A program made the position numbers and the translations under genes. From Anas platyrhynchos (taxonomy: Eukaryota; Chordata; Aves; Anseriformes; Anatidae), in contig NC_092602.1 in the NCBI RefSeq assembly GCF_047663525.1, positions 11,343,501-11,407,500 of the forward strand: 64,000 nucleotides of DNA, given 5' to 3'. Below the pieces are notes generated by a model that was not told the origin of the DNA, made no database searches, and saw only the letters and a list, made by a program, of their open reading frames with translations. Positions 25,701 to 37,700 of the stretch are shown here, one piece after another (position 1 is the first letter of the stretch; each line of letters opens with the position of its first letter).

Positions 25701-28700
25701 ACTACAAGAATCCAATAAAGAATATTCAAATAAAGAACACTCTTCAAAATAAACTTCACTAAAATAAGGGAAGACTTAGTTTTGTAGCCAAACTTAAGAA
25801 AAACTTAAAAAGAAAAATAAAATATATATATATACACACATACATTGCTGAGGAGCAACATGGGGATTCTGTTCACGCTCTGCTCTTCGGTCAGGCATTG
25901 GCTGAAAGCAGCAGGTACATATTACGTGACTTCCTTGAGCAGGACACACGTATTCCTGGACAGCTAGATGGATGGAAAAAGAGAAAGAAAAAGGAACAAA
26001 AGTATAGACAATGATGCACAAGACTGCAATCTGGACTAGGGATCTTAGTGAACACAAGACTAAAAAAAATGCAAGTATCAAGGAAGCAACATATATATAT
26101 TCAGAAAGATTCTTTAAAAGAGCAGAAAAATTACATTAAGACTTCTAAACTACAGAGGTGTGTAAAAATATTTGAATATGTAAAACAATTTACAAATTAT
26201 CATCAGAAGTCTATCTGAACCACAGCCACATTTCATGATATTTGCAAAGATAACTATGTGGAGTGGTGACATTCTCACAGTACTACAAGAGTAAGCATTC
26301 TTAGTTCATAACAGATGAATGAGTTGGAATATCTTAGTTGCATACTGCTGAGAAGACTTCATGACACCAACCTGCAGGGAAGTTGGCAGATGTAGAGGGT
26401 GCATCTCCCAGTGCTTGCATTCCTCCTGTTTCTGTCTCTTGGCCTGTGCCAGGCAGAGTTGGAACAGAGTGTCTTCGATATCCTGGGCACTGTCTGCATA
26501 CTATATATGGTTGACTGAAAAAAGGAAATAAGGTCATAGGAAATAACACCCAACAAATGCAAATATAACTCACATCCCTATGCTAGACGAGGTTGGTCAT
26601 ATTCTTGAAGTTTAAAATTGGAATTTCTTCATCCAGTAACATATGGAAGTTTACATAACTCAGTACGTCACAGCTGTGAAGAATGCTTTAGTTGTAACAT
26701 ATAGGAAATACTGTGAAAGAAAGGATTTTTAATAGCTTCAGAAAGAAAATTGAGTGGTGTGACTGGAAATAAGATGAACAAAAAAGAATGGAACAAAGTT
26801 GGAATAATTATCTACTGGAAGAGTTTTTCTGTTCTCTGCTAGACATACAGCAAAAAGTGTTTGCTGTTGGAAATGAGAAGCTATTCTAGTACTTGGGAAT
26901 CCCTAGGTCAAGTATCAGATGCTTCAGTAGCATATACCTGGTTAAAGCAGCATGCCTGACGTGTAAGAAAGCACAACTATTGCAGCTAGACTCATAGGGT
27001 CATAGACTGCTTATCTCATAACAAGACCTTAGCCAGAAATCTATTTTCTGTAAAGCAACAGCCACAAAAAGCATTTTCACACATCTCATATAAATCTGTT
27101 GTACTACTCAGTATAGAGCTGTTGGTCATAAACTGAGTACTGCTGGGTTTTTGGGTGTTCTAGCATTAAATATTTTTTGTTGACTGGTCAAAGTTAAGAA
27201 GGATGGCAGCAGAATTGCCAAGATAATTACTGGTAAGAATGAACTTAACTGAAAACAAAAGATTCATTCTGGAAATGATCATGGAAACACTATCAGCAAT
27301 AACAGTGTTTGTGGAACTAGTTTAGCTGGTGGGTTTAGACATTCAAGCATAAACAAATCTAATTCAATGCACAACACAGACATACCTGATATCTGAAGAT
27401 TCACTATCTACATCTGACAATTCCAGTAAATCTTCAGAACTTCCTTCCTCATCTGAAAAAGATCTCCGCACCTTAGGTTGCAACATGTCTTGAGTGATTT
27501 TGTTTCGAGCATCCATGCTACGTACATCATCTTCATTACGACATTTATCTGCATGAAAACCAAATTCAAAGTTCAAGAAAAGAGCACAAGATTCATCACA
27601 TTTCTTACTTCCACCCTACTTTAACAATGTGTTTATTGCATTTTCATTTCCATAAAATTTATTCTTAGATAACAGTTCTAAAAGCTCTTAGTTAAATTCC
27701 CGTTTGCTAATGAGACTCTAGTAACAGGCAAGTGAAGTTTTGTTTTCATAAGTCTATGATCAAAGTTAATTAAATCCATATTTAAGTATATTTTTCGGAA
27801 TTATCTGAGTTTTGGCAGCCTAATCACTCAGTGCCTCCTATTTGATAGAACTGATATTTGCATGATAAAGTAGTCATATACATGTAAAATTAAGAATTCC
27901 TAGTATATGCAGTTACAGTATTAAATCACCTTTAATTCTCAACACTACTTGAAATATTACAAGCTATTATGTCAGATTAAATGTAAGCAGTTGTTTTCTT
28001 ACAGCCATGTCAGAGAAAAGAGCAGAGAAGCATGACATATACAAACTTAACAGACAACAGTCTTTGTGCTTACATCAGTTACATACACAGCTAATATGTG
28101 AAATACATCAGATTCTTTTACACACACTGTTCAACTTGCCTGGATGCTGAATTAGATAAGCTTCAACCAAGTTGTTCAATATGTGATTTTTACAAATACG
28201 TTCTACTGGACAACGACACGTTGGACATAAAGAAGACCTCTCCATCCATCCTGAGTAGCAGGCAGCACAGAAAGTATGCATACAAGGCTGCAAGCTGGAA
28301 AACACAAGCATGACAGCAATGAAAGAATTAAGTAAAAAACAGGTCTTTCAATTTTTAGTTAAATTTTTAACACTCAAAAGATATTTATGCTGCGTTGAGA
28401 TAATCAGAAAGACAGTTGTAAAGCATCCACTTCGTTTAACTATATAGTTTGGAGGGGAGGAAAAAAAAAAAAAGAAGACTCAGAAGGGCTTGTGAATACC
28501 CTAAATATCCAGGCCACCTTAAGCAATTGTCACTGAATTTCTTATCTTAATATCATGATTACAGCTTTTGTCAATCAAACTTACCTTACACAGTCATGCA
28601 GCAGTTCTTGGCAGATAATGCAAGTTAATGTTTCTTCCATTTTATCCGGTTTCACATTTGATGTTTTTGCATCTTCAGAGCCAATTTTAATTATACATTC

Positions 28701-31700
28701 ACTTGGAGCTGCTGCTGGAACATTTGGACAGGAATCTTCATCTACAAAGGCAGAAGACTCCGTAGTATTTTTCTTGAAACTATTTTTTAACTGTTTAAAA
28801 AAAAGACCTGAAAGGTGCACACTAATTCACGGTTCACTGTCAGTGGCCCCACTGAAGGTTCTTGCTTTACACATAACAGTTTCTGCTAAAGAAGTCATCA
28901 TTTTCACTGGACCAGAAAACAAGTAAATGAGAAGAAATCAAAAATTGACTGATGACAGCTGACCTGACTCAGCCGACTGATGGGAGGAATGAGGGGATAA
29001 GTATTACTTTCCTTATTTAATACAATACTACAACATAGAATTACATTGTGAGGAGGGAAAACATTACCTATCCCATACTAACCTAGCCTTTCAACCCTCT
29101 TTAAGTTTGATAGGTGTGCATTTTCAATTTACTTCACTTTAACAGAAATCTAATAATCTGTCCTTATTTTTCTTAACCTCACTGGGCTTCTTTAAAAAAC
29201 TTAAATTAGAAACTTAAAGCTATGTCTAAGTGTTTTAAACTAACTTTCAACAATAATCTTAAAGAGTGCAGAGTAGGCTGCAGAATAGTGCAGTATACTA
29301 GCCTTCTTTTAGTTTCTTCTTTGCAGGTTCCAAAATTTCCTCCTCCCCTGTCGTTTGAGCATCTGATTCTGCTTTTTCTTTGTCATTGATTTCTGAAGCG
29401 ATTGCAGAAGTTTCAGTGTTGTCATCAAGCTTCTCATGTTCATCATGCAGTGCTTTTAGACACACAGATTCTAAGATTGGGAAAGCAGGCACAGGAGTGA
29501 AAACTGAGGATTGCGATCCTGCAAAATAAAAACACAAGACTGAACATAACAGCATACAGAAATGGGGCATGAAAAAAGAAATTATTCAAATGCTGATGAT
29601 GCACATACATCAATTGAAACATCTGAATAGGAAAAAGCACTGCAAATGCACAGAAGTAGTATTTGCTTAACTATACCACAGGTATTCTGAGCCAATCTAA
29701 TTGGAAGAACTGGAAATAAGGCTATTAGCTGTGAAACCATACTTAAAATACCCATGACACACCTTTCTTTAAAGTACAGAGTATTTATTCAAAGACTGTT
29801 ATCCACATCAGTTCTTTCTGACAAAGATGCTAGGCAGAGGATTTATACAATATTGATAATATTCAACAGGTCAGGAGCACAGCAGAGCACAAAGCTTTAC
29901 TTCCATGTATTTCAAAGGAGTGGAAGAAGTCCCCATGAACTGTTGTCAAATGCCATTTTTCAGAGAACTGCTCTTACTCCAGGTCTATTGTAAGAGTTGT
30001 GCAGCACTGGGATATTACACTTCCAAATACAAGGTAACAGACAAGGAATCTATGCAGTATATTTCGGTCTTAGAGCTCTAAGCAAGAGAAAGGGGTCTGG
30101 TGACTGGCAGAAGAAACAGTGACAATTAAAGCAGTTTCTCAGAATGACTGCATGCAGGCAAGCACTTGTATCTACTGGATTTGTTATATGAACCATATAC
30201 ATTTACTAAGGTTTCACCAGACTGCTATAAACCCATAGTGTAACGACGGAACAGTCTGGGCTTTACAAGGATTTTGTGCATCTCTGAGCATAAGCAATTC
30301 TCACAACTGTTCTACCTAACCACCAAGATTTACCCTGCCTACTCAGAGAAAGTTCTTTAGAATTTCACGATGTAAATGCTACAGACACAGAGAAGGGTGA
30401 GGTTAAATTTCAAATCTGGAATAACAGCTGATGTGATATCAAACTTTAAATACTTGACACAATTCTTACCAGATGTAGAAGGATTATCCTGCTCAGATGC
30501 AGACTCAATAAGAGAGGTAGAAGAAGCATTAAAGAGGTTAGATGTAGAAGTAGATGGCTGTGGTTCCTCATAGCAAGACTGAGTAGCTGATGGTGATGAG
30601 GTAATTTGGGTCTCATCATTACTTCTTCCTGTACTTGAGGTATCTTTGGTCACATGGCATTGGTTTTCTACATTAGCTTCTACAGTGAGGGGGGAAAAAA
30701 GGGGAAAGATATCTATGTGACAGTCACCACAGCATTTACGCTTCAGAATTCCCAAGGAATCAAATTCTCTCAAAAAGGCTGCATTAGTTATTGGAGCTTA
30801 GCTTAGCTCCTCTTCTTGGGTCTTAAATTACTTCCTTACCTACTGTTTCTTGAGTTGCATCCTGTTTTGTGTTTAAGGATTCATAAAGATACGCAACATC
30901 TGAAAGAGATAAAAATATTTATCAGAATTTTTAAACAAAAATCAGCTAACCTTAATCTTACACAAGCTAATTCTATGTCCAAGCGGCTGCTTCCCCAAAG
31001 TGTCTGACAACGGAATAGGGACATGAGGGATCACCTCTGTAGTACAATATTAATACTCCTACTTAGGAGGCAATTAGGAACAGCACAGTAAGATCTTTTC
31101 TTCTCATGAAACCAGGCAGAGGTGCTTTTGTGTGAAGTTTAACTTGTGCCAGCCGTGGAACCAGAGGCTTAAATGTTTCTTAAACCTAAAATTGCTCTGT
31201 GTCAGAGCAGACTGTGAGTACCTTTAGGGATAATTCAGCGAAAGTTGTTCTTCTTATTAAGTTACATTTAGCTTATTATTTCTTAATTAATTTCTCAAAT
31301 TCTTCAATCCATTTTGCTTACATTTCTGAAATGCATGAACTCAAAAAAAAAAAACAAACAGATTTATGGCATGCTCTAGGTTTCATCGAGAAACTAACTC
31401 AGTATGTATTAATAAAACCAACTGAAAAATACCTCCACATTCGCCGATTTATTTTTTTTAAGCCAAACACTTCAAACTAATACAGTTTGAAAGATTTCCC
31501 TAACTTACTACTTGTCACTGTAAAAATTAGCATGTCCATGACCTCTTTTATGGAGACTTGTTTCTACATGTCAACAAATTGTTTGTCTTAAAATGAAGTA
31601 ACTCTGTTTTAATTATATATTTTTTTTCCCTTTCATGATTCAAAAATGACTAAGTATACCATTAAAAAAAATATTATTTACTTACTGTTCTCTGGCTCAT

Positions 31701-34700
31701 TTTTTCTGTAAACAACATAGATCACATCTCCAGTCTGTAAAGGGTATGTCTGCTTCTTAACCACTTTCAGTTTATTAATTACTGTTCCATTAGTACTGTA
31801 AAGAGAAAGAAAAGATAACTTGGAGTAAATGTTTTCATAAATACCTAGGAGAAGGAAGGGAAAATACAAGATACTTTTCATGACGAAAACTGTTGTCTCT
31901 CAAAAACATTTTAAGAAAGGATCAAAAGAACTGTTCAGAAACAAAACAAAACACCAAACCAACTGTTAGAGAGACAGAAGTTCAGGGCTATTCGGACTTC
32001 AGAGCTCATTTAGAGCTCCTAGTAAAGAGATGGTAGCTGACAGACAGACAAATGATCCCTGACATTTGGCCGCTGTGTCAAAATAATTAGATGATTCTTT
32101 CTGTAGAAAAATCTCCTTCCTTTAAGTATAAAACAGGAAGGGATATCTGAAATACATGAAATCAAGACATAAAGTGAAAAAAAAATGCACAATTAAAAGA
32201 TGAGTTGGAAAGAATTATTTTGGTATTTATAAAAGCTGTAAGACTCATGGATGAAATTAAACTGGGGAAGCAGCAAATACAAAGCATTGCTGATTAATAG
32301 AGATCTTTGCTGTTTCACTGTGAGTGATGTTTTATATACAAGCCTTATAACTCAATCACATTATTCAAATACTGAAAAATTTCAGCTCAATTACAATAAG
32401 CCTCTTTCAGGGCTGCAACATTCTAGAACTTCAGACTTCTGCTATTTCAAGTCTCAGCAATTAGTACCAAATATGAAAGAACAGATCTGTTTCTTTCCCC
32501 TCAGCAGAGCAAGCTTCTCCATGAAATGACAGCAAATCTCTGCTGCCACCTCCTGGTGGCCACCGCTCATTCTCAGGACACTTCGCAGTCTATTAAAAGA
32601 CCTAGAAACCTAGTTTTTCTAGAAGAGAGCAACAGTTATTTAGAAATTAGCACCTTCCCTTCTCCTCTGCATTTTTCCTTGAAAAAAGCAACTTGAACCT
32701 GGAAAATTCTCTTGTTATTTAGTAGTATCAACTGAGAAAGAAAGAAAAAGAGAACTTTGGACTGCTGACCTTTTCACAAAGTCAAAAGCATTACATTGAA
32801 ATGTTAGAAGGGAAAGGAAGTCCTTTTGAATAACCACAGCATGTCTTCTTCAAGATACTAGTTTTTCCCTATGCAACTGCTTTCTCTCTATATATGGATG
32901 AATCAACTAATCCAATATAAATAATTATAAAACAACTTCAGATGTCAACAAACAAAAATCTTCAGGTCACAACAATCTTTGCTCCATTAAAGAATCTAAA
33001 AGCTTCCCTTATAAGCCAAGAAACTATTCTGAGCTTGCCTTTTCACTTTAGACATATAGATGTTGAAGCCTGAAAGACTTGAGAATGAAAACGACAGTAG
33101 AACAGACATGTTGCTAAAAGCACAAGAAGTTTAGCAATTAAGAAAAATAATTCTAGTCCATCTGTAGTTATGAGGGGCAATAAATCAAGTGAGGCATTCT
33201 TGGGAAAAAAATTATCACCATCATGCATCAGTAACCACTCATTCTTGGTCTAATGATGCAAGCTGCAGAAACTGCCACCCAGGACCCTAATCCACAAAGT
33301 AGCTACAAATATCTAAATCTTTTCAGTCCTGAACAGTTATACTGACATTGATGAGAACTAAGTAATTAATTATGTGGCATCTACAGATGCAAATAAAGTA
33401 GGAATAAATTGGTTTCAACACAGAAAATCACAAGCTTTTCTTAAATACATTAGCAAACTGAAGCAGTTGTCTTTATATCCCACAATTATCAAAGAAAAAA
33501 AAAATCCAACTACCCCAGATAATTGTGTTATTCTTTCACTTAGCATTTCCAGTTTCAGGGTTCGGTTTAAACGTTCAGAGACATTGAACAGATATGGTGA
33601 CATACTGGATTAATGTTGTGGGTATTTTTAATGAGACACACATGATAAATAATGACATTTGCACGTTCCTCTGATGTTTCAGACTATAGTAAGGTCCTTA
33701 TAAGGTAAGTAGGAAACACAATGAGAATCCTAAATATGAAGGTCATTAATGTGGACTTACTACTGAATTTATTTTAACTGGCTGTATTATTTTTGACATG
33801 GAGAAGAAAAACAGGACCATCAGACATAAGTTGTCTGAGTTATGAAACAATGTCACAAAAGGTCACAATGTCACCTTTCTAAAAGAGTACAAAAAAAAAA
33901 GCCTTGACTCAGTTCCAACATGGTTGATGACTTTACAGTTTGATTAATGAACTATACATTATCCAGGCTGTTGTACAGAATTTATATGAACAATCACATT
34001 TCACTCAGACAACGCCTATTTTTGAAGTAGATAAATGATCTGTGTATTGTCAGATACTTTGGTATCATTCCCAGAAAAACGACAGTACTTTCTAGTAATT
34101 ACTGGTATCCATCCAGGAAAAGAATGTAATTTATGGTAAAGCTTATGGGTTGATAGTTTTAGAAGTTATTTGTGTATTATCCTGAACACACTGTAAACTG
34201 AAATGAATTTTGAATTTTAGTAAGTTACTGAAGCCCTTCTCTACTGTATCGGTCTCATTTTTTATTTATTTTACATTCACAGAAATAGCTTGACTGCAGG
34301 ATAAGTAGAATTTAGTAGCAGAAAGGACACCACTCTCCAGTGAAGATCAATCTCTTGTTCCCCCACAGAAAGGGAATACCTGCTTGTCTGTCACGGGAAA
34401 GAGTCTTGTGCAAATAAACCTTCCCTGCTGTGAAAAATCACTTAATATTTAATGAGAATCCTAAAAACAAATGAACAAAAACATTAGAATACAACAAGAG
34501 GAAGTCCTTAGAAGTTACTTTACTTGCTTTTTAAACTTCTATTTCAAAGAATCTTACAATTGCTTTTACTTACAGCAAACTAATGACTGCTTCAGCTGTG
34601 TCAGGTTAACTGGTATTTCTTTCAAGCAGTACCAAGCAACTAGGGCATGGTTTGGAAAATAAAGCAGAAACATACATCAAAAAAAGGGTGATTCCATGGA

Positions 34701-37700
34701 TATTCTATTGTACTATTTGCTAACTCTTGTGTTTGTTATTTCCAAATTTCTGTTTACTCAATAATTGAGTTTTCTGCACATTTCCTTCCACCTGCGAATT
34801 TACGGTAAGTCTTTTCAAAAATAGATCCAAGAACTCAGTATGCTACCACAGAGATAAAAAATATGTGGACAGTCAACAATGTGTTTAATGATGTTCTTTG
34901 AACTAATTACAATAGAAAAACAAAGTCCACTCAGTTCAACTGTCCCACACTAGCTGCCTCCTTCAATGCATTCCTTTTCACCAGAAAAATCTGAGCTTGA
35001 CCACAGCAATGTTTCCAAACTATTTTCCACTTAACAGCAGAAAAAGCTGATGCTGCAGTATTTTTCTGGGACTCTGGGCATCAGTATTGCCAACTCAAAC
35101 ATTCAAAATTCTTCTTCTTTCAGCCTGCTTGATTCTTTGGAGCTCAGCTGATATTCAGCTCAAACACTGGGAGACCCAGAAGAGTGGGGTGTTCTGCAAG
35201 TAGTTACATCAACTTGTTTAGTCTCTTCATTCAGCAAGAGGTAACTACACTTCATACCAACTCACTGGCAAGCAGAACACAGGAATGACCTTATTCTTTT
35301 TTTGCTAGCCACACAGAAGTGCAACGTGCATAAGCAGCTAACTGGTAGTACTCTGCAGGCATGCAGCCCTTCGATGACATTAGCGGTGTAACAGGCCCCA
35401 CCTTTCCATGAATGCATCATGTAAAAAGAAAAGTTAATTTGATTTGGCTAGCTCTTTCTGCTGGCTGCTTTTGCCTGGGCTGGGTATGGGGGTGTGGGAG
35501 GAGAAGAAGGAAAGGTAGGAAAACTTCTACATCATTCACAATTTTTCCGGCTTTTCTTATTACCGTATAGGTCTGAACTACTTCTTCCAGTTAAATGCAC
35601 CTGAAACAACAGATAGTTTTTCAAACTTGGATTTACAGCTGCCCTCTGAAACTACCACGGATTGGCAAACGTGGCATGACCTGCTGTTTGAAATATCTGG
35701 AACTGTGGAATAATATTGGAGGATGACATTTACAAGCCATTACCTAGATGTCCTAGCTAGACCTGACATTTTTTCCCTGAAGTTTAGCATTTCGTCCCAC
35801 AGCCTCTCGCAGTACAAGCTTTCCCAACAGCCACAAACCATCAGGGATTTATCCAGAGACCTATCCTGTTTACTATCTCTAGCTACAACCTAGATGAGGA
35901 GAGGAAGTACGCCCTTATCAAGCTTGTGGATGATACCAAAGTAGGAGTTATATTCAGTGTATGCAAAAGTTGGGCTCTAGAGAGGGCGTTAAGCAGGCTG
36001 ATGGGAACACCACAATGTTCAGCAAAGGCAAACACAATGCCCTGCACAGGGGATGGAATAACCACCTGCACCGGTAAAGGCTGGGGACAGATCAGCAAGG
36101 GATATCGGTGGATCTTATGCCTAAGCATGAGATCATACACCTTGGATTTATACCAAGGCATAAGTCAGCAGCATGCCCTGGCAGCGATGAAGGCCTACAG
36201 CACACTTGGCTGTATTAACAGGGCGTAGTCGGATGATCAAGTGCAGTGATTATTATTCCACTGTGCTAGGAACTCATTAACCCACGTTTACAATATTACA
36301 TCTAGTTTTGGGTAACCTAGTACAAGAAAGGTCTTAATAAACTTGAGAAAGTCCAGCAGATACCCACTGAAATGTCCAGAGGGCTGGAGCACAATACCTA
36401 TGAGCTAAGGGAACTGGACTTGTTTTACCTGGGAGAAGGTGGCTTGGGGAGCATGGGACCTAATAGCAACCACCCGGTACCTATGAGGAAGTTACCAAGA
36501 CAGAGCCAGGCTCTTTACTGAGGCAACAAAGATCATAAATTGAAACAAAGGGAAATGAAACAAATGAAGTATGGGACCTCCTTAGGCATCTTCCAAGCTG
36601 AACAATTCCATGATGTTCTGGCTTTACTTGAGGAAACAAAATAAAAATAAATAACCCATGTAAATATCTAGAAGTGAGTTCCTTTTAATATCAGCACAGT
36701 CTCTAATTGAACCAGAGACAAACGTTTTGCTCAGAGAAAGATGTCAACTAAAGGCTTTTTTCCCAGCAAGTACACGACACTAACCTTGAACTCCCAGAAC
36801 AATATATTTAGCTGCATTCTGGTATGTTTGAATAGGAAACAACAGATTCAGCATGATACCCTGTAAAATCTCCCACATTAAATTTTGTCTTTATGTATAT
36901 ACTTCACTGAATTTTAAACTGCTATCCTCATCTTTGGGTAAAATGCCTTCTAGACACAAAGAATGGGGGGAGCTGGCAGAAAAGTATTATTTGTTTCTTT
37001 ATTGACTGCAGGGGCATGGCATAAAAAGAATGTGGTTTACAGAAACATTCTGAAATGTCACAAATTTCTTGACATGTAATAAACCAGAAGCTTTCTGCAA
37101 TTTTAGACAAAAAATCCTGTCAAAAATGAAGCAGATGAAAATTTGAAGGGGATTACAATCTCTTAAGAAATAACCTTCCATTCAAATTCCTATTTCAAAT
37201 TTTATACAGAAAAAATAAGATCCACTAGAAACCACCCACAACCCCTGCAGTGCTACTTGACTTCCACAGTAGCCTTAAAACTCTACAGAAAATAACTTCA
37301 CCAGCATAGCAAGTTCATTGGCCTTCAGTATATGAAGAAGCATGTAATTAAATTTATATACTAGAAGTAGTTCCACTAAATTAGCTTTGCTTTTTAACAG
37401 TAGTTACAATAAGATACGTGCTTAAATCTTCTTACATTAAGAGCCTTAGTTCTCAAACCCTTAACTGAATACAGACACACCATAGAAAAAAAATCATTCT
37501 GGTTAAACATAAGAAAACACAACACATTTCAACGGTAGAATTCTAGCAAGTATCTTTTACTATTCAAGTAGTTTGAATAGGCTTTAATCTGCATCTGACA
37601 TGCCCACCACAAGAGATAGATAACTACACTGCCCGTGATATACAGGCTATTGATATTTTGAATACCAGAAAGATGTATAACAAATACAGACTTTTACTAT

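Noticed and set aside
26986..27013. Possible CR1 tail (GACTCATAGGGTCATAGACTG)
   Set aside because: Too short and diverged, with no neighbouring CR1 sequence, to call with confidence.
28787..28807. Alternative exon 7 acceptor AAACAG at 28,787-28,792
   Set aside because: With any available upstream donor it gives a stop within a few codons; TTTCAG at 28,813-28,808 keeps the frame.
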